Source: Ceratopteris richardii
Taxonomy: Eukaryota; Streptophyta; Polypodiopsida; Polypodiales; Pteridaceae
DNA: 64,000 nucleotides
Direction: 5' to 3'
Assembly: GCA_020310875.1 (NCBI GenBank)
Contig: CM035433.1
Location: forward strand, 108,057,758 to 108,121,757
Numbering within the stretch: position 1 is the stretch's first letter; each line of letters begins with the position of its first letter. Made by a program: the position numbers and the translations under genes. Positions 45,886 to 57,900 of the stretch are shown in pieces. Under the pieces are notes generated by a model, which worked only from the letters and a program-made list of their open reading frames with translations, ran no database searches and was not told where the DNA came from.

Positions 45886-48800
45886 ATGGCTGAAAGTAGT
45901 GATGTATTTTGTATGTTGGTTGTTGAGGATAAGTTGGATGGTACCAACTACCCATTGTGGGCTTATATGATGCGACATGTATTGGTTGCAAAAGGACTGT
46001 GGAACATTGTGCAGGGTGTTGAAAAATGTCCTATCACACTTGCAACTATTACAACTGCAGGTACTCAAGCTGATGTAGAAGGTGTTGAAGATGATGATAT
46101 TCTGCATATTCCTGTTCCTCCTTCGGTTTCTACTGCACCTACTGCAGAGTAGATTTGTTGGGATGGCAGAGATGCTTAGGCACATGCATTGATAGTTTTG
46201 TCTGTCGAACGTGCCATTATTCCTCACATTCGCTCTTGCAGAACAACTAAGGATGCTTGGGATACACTTACCACATTGTACCAAGCTAGGAATGAGGCTT
46301 GTGTTGCTTACCTCTGAAAACAGTTGGAGAGTGAGCACATGAATGAAGGTGATTCTATGGACAGTTTTCTAACAAAGACCAGAGACTTGAAGGAATAGTT
46401 GATTTCTGCTGATGAGGTTATACAAGATAGCTCACTTGTGCAAACCATTCTAAATGGTCTTCCTGAAAAAAAAAGAGGTTGGAATGGTTGTTGCAGAAGC
46501 CTCTACACCAAAAACAGAATCTGCTAATCTTGTGCAAGAAGAAGAATGGGCGTTTACTACTGTTTGTAGTTTTGACCCATCTTCTCATGAACAGTGCATG
46601 TCTGCAGTAGACTCATATGTTTGGTACTTTGAGAGTGGGGCGACCAAACATATTACCTCGCAGTTCAATTTCTTCTCTTCACTCGAGCCTGCCCCTACAG
46701 GGAATACTGTTACATGCACCAACAACTCCTCTTATCCTGTTATGGGAGTTGGTAAGATCATTTTGACTACTACTGATGGTAGTTCTTTCACTTTGCCAGA
46801 TGCTTTATTTGTGCCAGGGATTAAGAAGAACCTGTTATTCATTTCTGCATTAGCCAAGATTGGCTTGGTTGTGAAATTTGTTGATGACAGGTGTACAGTT
46901 CATGATCTGTCAAATGGCGATGTGATTATTGCTTTTGGCATTTTATGTCGTGGGCTGTATAAGCTCATAGACTATGAAAGATTTGTGAATGATTCGGCAT
47001 GTACAATACATGATTATCAGGCTATGTGAGATGCAAAGCCTTGGCATGCACGCTTTGGTCATCTGAATTTTTCTAGTTTGCTATGCCTGTAGAAATTTGA
47101 AATGGTGTCCTCTTTGCCCAAACTTGAGGCACTTGGAAAACATGTTTGTGAAGGCTGTATTTTGGACAAAATGCAATGTTCCTCATTTTCAAAAGATGGT
47201 TCAGTTTGGGCTACTCATTGCAACTTGTACATAGTGATGTCTGTGGTCCTATGTAGACACCTTCTTTTCGAAATTATCTTTACTTTGTGACTTTCATTGA
47301 TGATTTTTCAGGCATGCATGGGTATATCCATTGAAGGAAAAGTCTGAAGTGTTCATGTGCTTCAAACAGTTTTTGGTTTTGGCTAAAAATCTGTCAACAT
47401 GTAAAATGGGCACCCTCCGTTCTAATCGAGGGGGGAATATATGTCTTCTGATTTTAATACATTTCTGGCTAAACGTGGGATAAAACACCAGTGTACAATG
47501 CGATATACACCTCAACAGAATGTTGTTGCTGAACGAAAGAACAGGTCACTCATGGAGATGGCGAGGTGTATGGTCAAGAGTCAAGCTTTACCACATAGTT
47601 TCTAGCTTGAGGTTGTCATGCGTGCATCATATGTACTTAATAGGTGTCCCACTAAAGCACTGCAGTCTATCACTCCATATGAGGCTTGGCATGATCGCAA
47701 GCCATCTATTGCTCATCTGCGTGTTTTTGGTTGTCTGACATATACATTAGTGCCTGAACAACATCGCAGAAAATTGGATGATAAAGCAGTAAAATGTATT
47801 TTTGTTGGGTATAGTTCTGAAAGTAAAGGCTATCGTTTGTATCATCCACAGACTAAACGCATTCTGGTTAGCCGTGATGTTGTTTTTGTGGAAGATGCTA
47901 TTCAGCCATTGCTTTCATGTACTAAGGAGACATCTATTAGCTCCAATGACATGTATGATACTTTGTTGCCTCTTTTTACAAGTGGATAGTCTAGTGCTGG
48001 TCCTAGTGAGGCAACTTCTCAACCTTTATAGGTTTTAGGTGATGATGCAGATCATTCCATTTCTAATGCAGATTTACATGATGCACTTGTTGATGAGAGA
48101 GCTGATATTGAGCAAGCAAAAACTATGCCCAAATGGCTGGTGTAGACTTTGCATGACACCAAATTAGATGCATCTCTATCATATCGTACTTGTTCAGGCT
48201 CTCATAGTGCCTCATTTGCATCAAATTGTTTGCTATGCTATGGTTGCATCTAGTCTCTGTGATGAGAATGAGCCTATTTCGTTTGATGAAGCAAAAAATT
48301 CAGAAAATTGGATGGTTGCTATGCAATCTCAATATGATGCTACAATGAAGAATGGTACTTGGTCTTTATGTGACTTGCCACCTGGCAAGAAGGCCATTGG
48401 CACTAAGTGGGTTTACAAGCTGAAGCATAAGCCTAATGGAACAGTTGATAGGTATAATGCTAGGCTTGTTGCAAAGGGTTATGCACAGGAAAGAGGCATT
48501 GATTTTGATGAGACCTTTGCACCTACATGTCGTATGACTACTGTTCAGAGCATTTGTGCACTTGTAGCCCATCATGGTTGGAATGTACATCACTTGGACA
48601 TTAAAACTGCATTTTTGAATGGTGACTTGCATGAAGAAGTGTATGTTTTTCAGCCCCGTGGCTTTGTGCAAAAAGGGCATGAAAACTAGGTGTGCAGGTT
48701 AGAGAAGGCATTATATGGTTTAAAGCAAGCACCACGTGCTTGGTATGAGAAGATATATGCCTTTCTGATTGCACATGGTTTTGAGAAGAGTCCAACTGAA

Positions 48801-49809
48801 AGCACCTTATATGTTAAGCATGTTAATGATGTGCTTCTTATCATTGTTGTCTATGTTGATGACATGCTGCACAGTGGTCTTATTGAGAAGATTATTTGCT
48901 GATTTTAAGGATGATTTGCATGCCTCATTTGAGATGTTTGATTTGGGGCATTTGCATCACTATTTGGGCATTCAGTTTATGAAAGTTGATGGTGGAATGG
49001 CTCTGTGTCAAACGAAATATATTGACACATTATTGTAGTGTTTTGGCCTTGACGACTATAAGCCTATTGCCACTCCTAGGGAGACAGGTTTATGATTGAG
49101 TCTTCATGATGTTGGAAATGCATTTGATGTTGTCCTCTATTAACAAGCTTTTGGATGCGTGATTTACTTATGCATTACTCGGCCAGATATTCAGTTTGTT
49201 GTCTCACAAATGAGCAGGTTTATGCATTGCCTAGGTGTCAAGCATTGGCAGGCGGTTAAGCGCATCTTTCGCTACTTTAGTGGTGCTCAGCTACTTGGGT
49301 TGTTTTATCCCAAGGGGGGATCACTACCTCCAGATTTGCATGCTTTTTCTGACTCAGACTGGGCTAGTTGCTATGACACTCGTGTGTCCACTAGTGGCTT
49401 TTGCTTCATGCTTGGTAGCTCTTGTATATCTTGGTTGAGCAAGAAGTAGCCTATTGTGGCCACTTCCAATTGTGAGGCTGAGTATAGGGTTGCTTTCATA
49501 GCTACTGTTGAGTGTGTGTGGCTTAGACGCCTTATGGCTGATTTGGGTGATGGTCAGTCTTCTGCCACAACCATCTTCACTGATAGTTAGAGCGCATTGG
49601 CAGTTGCGAGGAACCCTGTGTTCCATGCTGGCACTAAGCACATTGAGGTGTATTATCATTATGTTAGGGAGGGGTTCTCTGTTGGGGAGATCAGCTTGGC
49701 ATATGTGCCCACGCAGGAGAACGTTGCACACCTTTTCACAAAGGCTCTGCATAGGGAGAAGTTTGAAGCTTTTCGCAAAGCCTTAGGCTTACTTCCTTTT
49801 GTGGAGTGA
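45886..49809 (+). pseudogene. gag-pol of copia element I (decayed)
   Basis: Starts at ATG 45886. Gag is shortened: from NGLPE at about 46468 it jumps to KKEVGMVV, losing roughly 330 bp including the CCHC knuckle. The protease reads WYFESGA, with Glu for the catalytic Asp. Integrase (47215-47990) is fuller than in E, with the TPQQNVVAERKN and VFGCLTY segments. RT 48280-48900 has YVDD at 48852 and TAG at 48687; RNase H 49159-49809 ends LLPFVE. Frameshifts occur near 47320, 47420 and 48895. Stops at 49447 and 49588 stand where E has CAG. Confidence 0.83.
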
Positions 49810-49871
49810 TTTCCGCATAGCTTGGCACTTCCTTATACATGAGTGCCAGCTACTTGTTCACCGCATCACTC

Positions 49872-50113
49872 CTAGTGGGGATTTGTTGATATATTTAGGT
49901 AGTGATGTGTGTGAATACTCTAGGACCGCCGAGGCACTTTTTTCCCTCTTTAGGAGGCTTTTTTCCCCCAGCTTGTATGTACACCTATTTCCCTAATGGG
50001 CTACTTATCTTTGTACATTCTCTAGTAATACATTCAATATTGTGTGTTGTGCTCCAAGCTTCTTCTTCGTCCTTCTGTTGTTCGTGTGCTTCCACAGACG
50101 TCTAACTCCAACA
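49872..50113 (+). repeat. Polypurine tract and 3' LTR of element I
   Basis: PPT region TAGTGGGGATT (one T breaks the run) then a 230-bp LTR from TGTTGATAT (49884) to CTCCAACA (50113). Flanking TGGGC at 50114-50118 is probably the right target-site copy; the left copy was lost with the 5' LTR. Confidence 0.85.
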
Positions 50114-51425
50114 TGGGCAATTTTTTCCCTCTTTAGGAGGTTTTTTCCCCCTGTTTGTATATATGCTTACCGCCCTAAGAAGTTATGTATCTTTGTACAT
50201 TCTAGTGGTAATACATTCAGTATTGCATGATGTGATCCAAGCTTCTTCTTCTTCCTTGTGTTGTTCACGTGCTTCCGTAGACCTTGAACTCCAACAATAG
50301 GTATCAGAGTAGGTTGCTGCTTCATCTAGGGCATCATTGACACCTCTCTGATCACAATCTCATAATCGCATGAAGTTTGGTGTGCATACTCAGGGTGATT
50401 AGGGGATCACAACATGTTTGCTTTGTGGTGTCAAAATCGCGATCTGAGCTCATTCCAGCCTCCAAACGCACTATTGTAAAGCTTGTGCAAGCAATTTTGT
50501 CTTTTTGTGCCAAAGATATATACAATTTTTTTGTTCGCCAATATAAGCATCTCAAAGTTTGCTACAAGTTTAGCGGTACTTTTGTTCAACTTTTTTAGAT
50601 ACAATCATTTTTTTGCATCAGGGTATTTTACTCAATGGCCATGGCCGAAAGTAGTGATGTATCTCGTATGTTGGCTATTGAGGATACGTTGGACGGTACC
50701 AACTACCCATTTTGGGCTTACATGATGCATCATGTATTGGTTGCAAAAAGACTGTGGAATATTGTGCAGGTTGTTGAAAAACATCCTATTTCACCTAGAA
50801 ATAGAGTTGCTAAAGGTGATGCAGATGGCATTGAAGATGGTGATATTCTTCATGTTCCTATTTGTGTTATGGTTCTTGTTGCACCTACTACAAAGCAAAT
50901 TTACTAGGATGGCAGAGATGCTCAGGCACATGCATTGATGGCCTTGTCTATCAAATGTGCCATTATTCCTCACATTCGCTCTTGTAGAATAGCTAAGAAT
51001 GCTTGGGATACACTTACCACTTTATACTAGGCAAAGAATGAGTCTCGTGTCGATTACCTCTAAAAACAATTGGAGAGTGAGCACATGAATGAAGGAGATT
51101 CCACGGATAGTTTTCTGACAAAGGTCAAAGATTTGAAGGAACAGTTGGTTTTTGCTGATGAAGTCTTGCCTGATAGTTCACTTGTGCAGACTCTTCTGAA
51201 TGGTCTTCTCGATTCATATCAAATTTTTGCTTCTACTCTTTGTTTGATGATGAAATCCAATCCAAATGCCTTAACATTTGAGGAGTTCGTCTCTGTTTTG
51301 TTGCACAAAGGTCATTCTTGGTAGAATAGGTCCATTATGTGTGTTGCAGATTTCCTGGCTAGTTAGAAGGGCAAAGGTAAATGGAGCTCTTCTACTAGTA
51401 AGCAAAAATCTGCTTATTCTTTTGC
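50114..51425 (+). mobile_element. Copia element J, partial LTR, leader and gag
   Basis: Starts inside an LTR (GGGCAATTTTTTCCC), exactly like K at 26069. The LTR ends CTCCAACA near 50297, followed by AGGTATCAGAG (PBS with one change) and leader. Gag starts at ATG 50635 and runs to about 51425, longer than K, with several stops. Its sequence is closer to K than to E or I. Beyond 51425 homology stops. Confidence 0.78.
50635..51425 (+). pseudogene. gag fragment of copia element J
   Basis: MAMAESSDVSRM start; the frame is open to 50905, broken by TAG, then 51070-51324 contains the SEHMNEGDSTDSFLTKVKDLKEQL-type region and NGLLDSYQ. The end reads SSTSKQKSA, just before where E has the CCHC knuckle. 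Confidence 0.75.
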
Positions 51426-51737
51426 AAAACAATCTCTAGGGAGCATTCGCCAAAGATCCCTACATGTGTTTATGAACACATGATTGTTTCACATTGGAAC
51501 CTCCAATTGCAAAACATTCTCTTGGAAAAGATACTCGAGTATAGACCATATAGCATATCTCTTGTAAAAGTGCATAGAAGGAATTACTCTTGGTGTATCT
51601 TGCCAAGCCTAGTGCTTGATTAAAACCATCTAGGTAATGACTTCCTTTGAACTTTCAATGAGAGATGTCATAAAAACTATCTCTTGTAATAGTAGAAAAG
51701 TGAAATCTCCAAAAGTAAAGAGGGAGAAGAGAATCCT
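51426..51737. other. Unassigned stretch
   Basis: AT-rich sequence between J and the next LTR scrap. No frame, repeat or homology to the neighbouring elements was recognised. Confidence 0.5.
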
Positions 51738-51834
51738 GGTGATATATTTAGGTAGTGATGTGTGTGAACACTCTAGGACCGTTGGGGCACTTTTTTCCCT
51801 CTTTAGGAGGTTTTTTTCCCCTGGCTTGTATATA
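51738..51834 (+). repeat. Copia LTR 5' fragment
   Basis: TGATATATTTAGGTAGTGATG through CTTGTATATA, the first ~95 bp of the D/E/I LTR type, cut off by the L LTR. It could be the remains of J's 3' LTR. Confidence 0.7.
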
Positions 51835-52105
51835 TGTTGTCACATGATACTTCTATTTGGTGTGAATCTCCTTTAAGTAGGATACCATATGGCATGACGT
51901 AGAAATACACACCATATAGTAGTAGTAGAGGAAGATGAGGAGTCTCTTACATGAGACTTTTGAGAAGAGATGACACTCGGGCGTGGCTGGGAGGTGAACC
52001 GGATGAAAATCTGTGTGTGACCTCGCGTGAGTATGGACTATGACCTCGCGTGAGTATGGAATAGCTATGGCAACAAAACGATGAATCTAACAGTGGTATC
52101 AGAGC
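51835..52105 (+). repeat. LTR and PBS of an unrelated copia-like element L
   Basis: 258-bp LTR from TGTTGTCACATG (51835) to GAATCTAACA (52092), followed by TGGTATCAGAGC at 52094-52105, an initiator-Met primer site. A 23-bp unit starting TGACCTCGCGTGAGTATGG is repeated head-to-tail at 52018-52063. The rest of the element is not recognisable beyond a possible leader. Confidence 0.65.
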
Positions 52106-52929
52106 GCTTTCTTGGTGCGTTTCTGCGTGTGTACGCCATGGGGATCGAACCTGTACCAGCCGATAGGAAGGCGCATGAGATAACCAAGACACCAAATCGT
52201 ATAGGTGATAATAGTTCGAGCGCCAAATTTGTTATTCAGTATGTTTGAAGTCATAACTTCCCTGAGAAGGTCTAGGCTGCCATTCTTGCCGCCACATACA
52301 ACATGATAAGGGCAACATGATCATTAAGAAGAGGAGAGGATATACGTCTTGTTGGAGTAGAGATCCTCACACAAGGAGTATAGATTATGGAACAGAGATG
52401 CCACAGTTCCCTCTCTATGAAGTGGCACCAAATGGAGTCTCGAATTTCTCAAGAAGGAACGAAACGAAAAGGAACAAGGCATGATTTAAAGAAGGATACC
52501 AAGAACTCCATTCCAGGTACATGTGAATTTCAATTTTATATTGAATATTTAGGAGTCAATTATAGGAAGACTCTGATCTTTGCAAAAGAAAGCATGGGCT
52601 TTAAGCCAAGCCCTTTGAGGGAAACCATATTTATGGAGAGTATGGAGTATGTACTCTCACCTAGAGTCAAGGATTCCCTCAAATTACAACAAAGGGCAAG
52701 CTTTAGACACCTCTAAGGTAACATATTTCTAGAATTTTCACATAAATTTCGGGTGCTATTTTGGATAACTAGCCATTTTGGGAAGGGGAAAAGAAGAGGT
52801 ATTTTTTCATAGATTTATGGAAAAAACCATGCACACTTATAGTCTAGAGTATTGAATTCCATACACAATTAAGAAATCCAAAAGATACCTCAGTATGATG
52901 AGAGTTTGAAGCTCCACAAAATCCCCTTC
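52106..52929. other. Unassigned stretch after L
   Basis: Holds a 109-codon plus frame (52387-52716) with no recognised motif. It may be leader or internal sequence of L, or more flanking sequence of the E2-like gene remnant. No repeat or RNA gene is seen. Confidence 0.4.
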
Positions 52930-52948
52930 CATCACAGTTTGATAAAAA

Positions 52949-53145
52949 AATCCTAAAGCTTGCATTCTTGTTGTGGGAACAACTAAGAACGTGTTATAAG
53001 TAATTTTGAAGGTGGATTCACAATAGATACCTACATGTCTTCAATATTGAGCTATGATCATAGAGTTGTAGATGGGGCTATAGGTACTCGTTGGCTCCGT
53101 GCTTTTGAGAGGTACATTGAGGACCCTATTTCACTAATCTTATAA
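52949..53145 (+). pseudogene. C-terminal remnant of a pyruvate dehydrogenase E2 (dihydrolipoamide acetyltransferase) gene
   Basis: In the frame from 53026: SYDHRVVDGAIGTRWLRAF followed by ERYIEDPISLIL and TAA at 53143-53145. This carries the E2 catalytic signature DHRxxDG, whose His acts in acetyl transfer to CoA, and the GAIG..WL.AF..YIE.P pattern at the very C-terminus of plant mitochondrial PDH E2. Just upstream, in a different frame from 52949, NPKACILVVGTTKN matches the preceding E2 segment (NPPQAAILAVG in the family), so a small indel has broken it. Only ~65 codons are recognisable. It is a captured or stranded host-gene piece between retroelement fragments, not a working gene. Confidence 0.72.
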
Positions 53146-53154
53146 AGGTGGGAT

Positions 53155-53510
53155 TTAGTCATTGTATAGGGGAATGAGGTTTGGATCATCAAATAGCAAT
53201 TAAGGCATGCTCCTATTGTAAGTATGATATCATCAACATATACACATAGGTATATTACCTCTAAATTACTTCTCTTGATGAACAGAGAAGTATCTGCTTT
53301 ACTCATGACAAAACCTTAATCCTGAAGATATGTAGTCAACCTATTATTCCATGCCCTAGGTGCCTGTTTCAACCCATAAATAGCTCTGTTTAATTTACAT
53401 ACATATGTTACCTTGTTTGGGTCTTCATAGCCAAGAGGTTGAGACATGTAAACCTCCTCTAAAATCCAGCCATTTAGAAATGCTTTTTTTACATCCAACT
53501 AATACATATT
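53155..53510 (-). pseudogene. Copia reverse-transcriptase fragment H
   Basis: Minus strand from 53510: [20 protein letters not shown], then [10 protein letters not shown] and CVYVDDIILT. These are RT motifs of a copia lineage different from D/E/I (which read HLDIKTAFLNG and IVVYVDDML). A TAA splits the frame near 53316. Truncated on the right by element G and on the left near the E2 remnant. Confidence 0.8.
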
Positions 53511-54331
53511 TGTTGGAAGCAGCCAGAGGCACAGACGACACGGAAGCATGTAACGACAGAGCAGGGAGCCAGTCGAATCGTTTTTCAAAGAATTATGTTT
53601 TCAAATACTTTCCAAAAACCTCCAACAGTGATTTTTATCACTATTGTAACATATGTAACATAGAAAACCCCATTTTGTAATCCATAGCTCCATTTTGTGC
53701 AAGCCGAGGAGTCCTCGAGCTTGAGGAGCTTAGGTAGAACAAGCGTATGAATTTTCGTTATTTTTAGGCATCGTTTACCCTTCCAAATAGCATCTAGGAC
53801 CTAATTTTTAACTATGCCGGTCACTAGATGTGAAACCGGTCAAAACTAGTCTAGAAACTATAAAAAGAGCTAGAGAGCTCATTTTGGAGGTTAGCTTGTT
53901 GGAGTAGAGAAGAGCTTAGAGCTATTTTGAGCTTGTAATAGTGCTCTTGAGTAATAGAGTTGATTTCTCACCTTCCATTGTGTCTTGCTTGTCTCTTCGT
54001 AGTGTGTGTGTATGTGTGTGTGCATTTCTATGCTTCTCACCTTCACTCTCACTTCATCTCACATTCACGATCTTCATATCACTCCTATCTCTTCCGCGGA
54101 TTGACATTAAGGAGGTGGAGCTTCTTAACGTGGTTCTCACCATTGTGCTAGAGCAACACCAAATTTGGCGCCGTTGCCGGGGATCGAGTCTAGGACGAAT
54201 GTGTGATGGTAAGAGTATAGCAAGAAGTGGCGTTGGAAGGTAAAAATTTAAGTTTGTGTTGTTGTTTTTACTTAGTTTTTAGTGTTTTTTACCTCCCCCA
54301 CACTCCATCTTCATCACCGCATCATCATCTT
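53511..54331 (+). mobile_element. Ty3/gypsy element G, 5' end only
   Basis: 5' LTR 53511-54158 (648 bp; TGTTGGAAGCAG ... GAGCAACA), TATA box 53869-53876, tRNA-Asp PBS 54166-54186, then leader matching A and B until 54331, where F is inserted. It is more diverged from A and B than they are from each other. Inserted in H; left flank ATATT. Confidence 0.9.
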
Positions 54332-54928
54332 TGTAGCTCAGTGATGAGTAGCACCTCCTTTAATGTCAATCCGGGGAGACGTGAGGATGGTATGAAGACC
54401 ACGAGCAAGTGGAAGCACAAGTGCGTGAGTGAGAAGCACACAAGCATGCACACACATACACGCACACGCGCACACACGGCAAGAACAAAGAGAGTAAGAC
54501 AATGGAATCACTTCTATTGCAAGAAAGTTCTCATACAAGCTCAAACTACAAGAAGCTAGCCCCAAAAGTGAGCTCTCTAGCTCTATTTATAGTTTTTGAC
54601 TAGCTTTGGCCCTGTCCAGACCTAGTGTCCGGCCTAGTTGAAAATTAGGTTCCAGGGCTTATTTGAGGGCTCAAACGAGATCTAAAAATTATGAAAATTG
54701 GCAGGCAACTACTTCTAATGCTCCCCAAGCTCGAGGACTCCTCGGCTTGTACAAAATGGAGCTACAAAAAGGTGAAATGATATTTACAAGTTTTTTTAGT
54801 GATGAGAATCACTTGAAAATGATGTAAGGGTTTTGAAAAAAAATGAAGGGTTTCAAAAAATGAAGGGTTGCCTTAGTGCTAGATCTGCATGTGTGTCCAT
54901 ACTTGCTTCCTCCCGTATACTGTCAACA
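54332..54928 (-). repeat. 3' LTR of element F
   Basis: 597 bp, TGTTGACAGTATAC at 54928 (minus) to GAGCTACA at 54332. TATAAATAG at 54591-54583; the dyad CGAGGAGTCCTCG near 54732-54745 and GAGCTAGAGAGCTC after the TATA box are shared with the otherwise different LTRs of A, B and G. Confidence 0.85.
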
Positions 54929-54940
54929 CTCTCCCCCCCC
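54929..54940 (-). other. Polypurine tract of element F
   Basis: GGGGGGGGAGAG on the minus strand immediately before the 3' LTR. Confidence 0.85.
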
Positions 54941-57900
54941 TAGGGTCTGTCGCCTCTGACAGACCTCTGTTCCACAGTTTGATCAATGTACTTCTGCAGG
55001 AGGTTGGTTGCCAATTCTTGTTCTTTGATTCTTAAACCTCTGATCAGGTCTCGTTGCAAAGCCTCCCAATCAACTGTACCAGGCATGTCAGGTTGTGGCA
55101 TCGTGTAAAGCTCGGAATGCATTGTTTGCTCGCATGCAAAGAGATGGAGTAAATGCGTAGGCCGTGGCGCGAATACCTCTGAATGTGCTTCCCAAAACCC
55201 CGTGGTGAACATATCGTCGAATGTTTGCTTGTAGCAGGCAGGGAGATATCTTATGCGTGCATGCCATGCGTAAGCCACTCGTATGCTCGGGGTTGTGCTC
55301 ATATCATATAGCAGGTCGTAGTTACCATTAATAAACCCGGGAATAGGAGGTTGAATACGGCATACATTGCGAAAAGTTTTGAGTATGACCTGCATCATAT
55401 CGAAGATCTTGAGCATCATCTAGGCAGCGACATCTGGCATGGGGTGGAGACGTGGTATCCAATGTCTGATGGTTGCCATCATGTATGACACCGTGGGAGT
55501 ACCGGTTGGGGGAGCGATGGCGGGGTAATTGAGCCATTCTTTGCAATTGGCATTGTTCTTGACTTTGATTGCAAATGACTTCCATGTCCTTCTCCGTTGT
55601 ACTGGTCCATAGCAATTGTTATACTTTAAATGCATGGGTGCGTGGTCCCATGTTCGTAGCATCTCGGGATAGGTCTCCAATAGCTTTTGCCTCCAGATGG
55701 GTTGATGTATTCTCCCTTTGCGCGCCTCCTCTGGAATGTCCTCCGGTTTAAATTGTGTTGCGAAAGTTGGGTACTTGTTGGTCTTATGTTTGATCTCGGC
55801 GTTGTAGTCTGCCAACAGTACAAAGTATGGCTTATATTGTAATTCTGAGCTGGTGATTAGTCTTCTAGGGGCCAGCTGTCTGAAGTATTCTGATTGAAGT
55901 ATGGTTTCTTCAATGGTCTTAATGGCCAACATCTGGTAGGTGATACGTTCTTCATGAGTCTGCCCCATTTCTTCTACCTGTTTCATCCATGCCGATGGGG
56001 GTTCCTCATAAGTGTCCTGTCCCTCCTCAGTGGTTGTGCCTCCTGGAAAAGGTCGAGGCTCATAGTTCTCTTCATATGCTTCCTCCACTGGAATAATAAC
56101 TTCTTCCTCTTCCATGGGTTGCTCAGGTGGGGAAGGAGGTCGTTCATATTGTGACAACTTGATTTTTAACTCGGCCACCTGCTGACGTAGCTCTAGTACT
56201 TCACTGGCTACTGATAATTCCGGCTCTGGTGAGGTTGCAGCGTTGGCCATTTCCTTGTGTTCTTGTTGGTGTGATGCAGGCACTTGGGCTTTCTGTAGAT
56301 CTTTGACTTGGTCAGCAAGCTGATCATGAGCCTCCAGGAGAGTGGCATAGGTCTCTAATATTTGTTGTATATTCTCCGAGGGGATGGCTTGGAACTTAGC
56401 CGGGTCAATGGGTGCTCCCGGGGTGTTCTCCATGGCAGCCTCCAGGTTCTCTTGGTTTTGTTGTTGAAGCCGTCTGTTCTCTTCTTGAGCTGCTGCAAGA
56501 TGTCGTCGTAGCAAGGCCATGTTTCGTTGAAGCCTTGCATTGCGGCCCATTTTGATCTCGCAGTTGTTCCTCCATGGCTTTGCTTTCTTCCGTATGCCTC
56601 GCTTCCAGTTGCGCATTTGCATGTTCGAGGGCGGATATTGCGCTTTGTGACTACGTATGACTGGACTCCAAAGCATTGACACGCTCTTGGAGTGTTGCCG
56701 AGAGGGTGCAAAGCTCTTTGTTATTTTCTTCCAATAATTTATATTCCTGCTTAAGCTGAGTGGCAGCTTTGAGCATGGTGTCGAGTGCAAGACTAAATGA
56801 GGTGGATGCAGGGGTAAGGATGGAAGATGCAGGGGGTTGGGAAGTGGGAATGGGAAAAGTGGATGTTGTGCCTACCGTGTGTGGAAATGGTGATGTGAGT
56901 GTAAGAACCTGTGATGGTGTTGTAAGAACAGTGGTGGTGGGTGATCCAGTGGAGGGTGAGATGTCCATGGGGTCGGATGTGAGAGAGTGTGAGTCGTGAA
57001 CTGTGAACACCGGGATGGTGGGTGGTGTGATAGTGGTGGCCGTGAATGTGGGGGAGTGGATTTGGGGAAGGGACTTTTTATTATGTTTATCAACCTGTTG
57101 AAGTATGTTTACAAGTTGGGTCCAGAAGGAGGGTTGGGTGATTTGTGTGGTGCCCGAGGCAGTTACAAGGGACAGGGTAGGTAGAGTTTGGGAGGGAGGA
57201 AATGTAGGGGTGGAGGGTAAAGGATGGGGAAAAGTCTGGCTAGTGACAGATGGTTGTCCAAAGGCAGATGGAAAGGAAGGGTGACCTAGTTGGGGTTCAA
57301 AAATTTGGGTGACAGAGATGGATGAGGGTAAAGGAAAGAAAGTGGAAACGGGGGTGTGTACCATGGTCTCACTATAGGAGAATATTGGTTGTATAGAAAG
57401 ACGCGTGGAGAGAGGTTCTGAGGGTGGGATAGGAGATGATGGGGGGGATGGTGCATGCGTAATTACCTCCGGTTCATCATTGGGCCTAGGGCTAATCATG
57501 TGAACATCTTCTGACGTGGACGTAGCTAACGCGGTAGATATCTCCATCTGAATCATCTTTCCTTGTCGAGGCCGTGTATCAATCCTTCTTTGATCATAAG
57601 TAGGGTTCTCTCGATAGGCCAAGGTTCTCAGTGCTTCACCAATGCCACAGGTGTCTGCCAAAAGATTTAGCGATTCTACAAAGTGGGGGTCGATATTCTC
57701 TGACTGCAGCATCTGGTTTACTAGGGCCCTATTTGCTTCTTCTGACATTTTATGTCGTCGTTGCACCTGCTTGATTGTTCGGTATAGTCGTTTGAGCTGT
57801 GCCGTATATGCAGGGGCTTCGTCTTCACTCTCTTCTGGGTCATTTCTTGGTGCCTTCTCCTGAGCTTGTGTGCTTAGTCTCTGAGGAAGTTGTGCCACTC

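Larger units (their letters stand above)
45422..50113 (+). mobile_element. Ty1/copia element I (5' LTR truncated)
   Basis: Only the last ~110 bp of the 5' LTR remain (about 45422-45532), joined to fragment C; PBS TGGTATCAGAG at 45535-45545, gag-pol 45886-49809, 3' LTR 49884-50113. It is followed immediately by LTR-like sequence of J at the same internal LTR position where E is inserted in K, so I/J mirrors E/K. Confidence 0.85.

Noticed and set aside
52387..52716. 109-codon frame as a host gene
   Set aside because: No recognisable motif, no conserved start and surrounded by transposon debris; left as unassigned.
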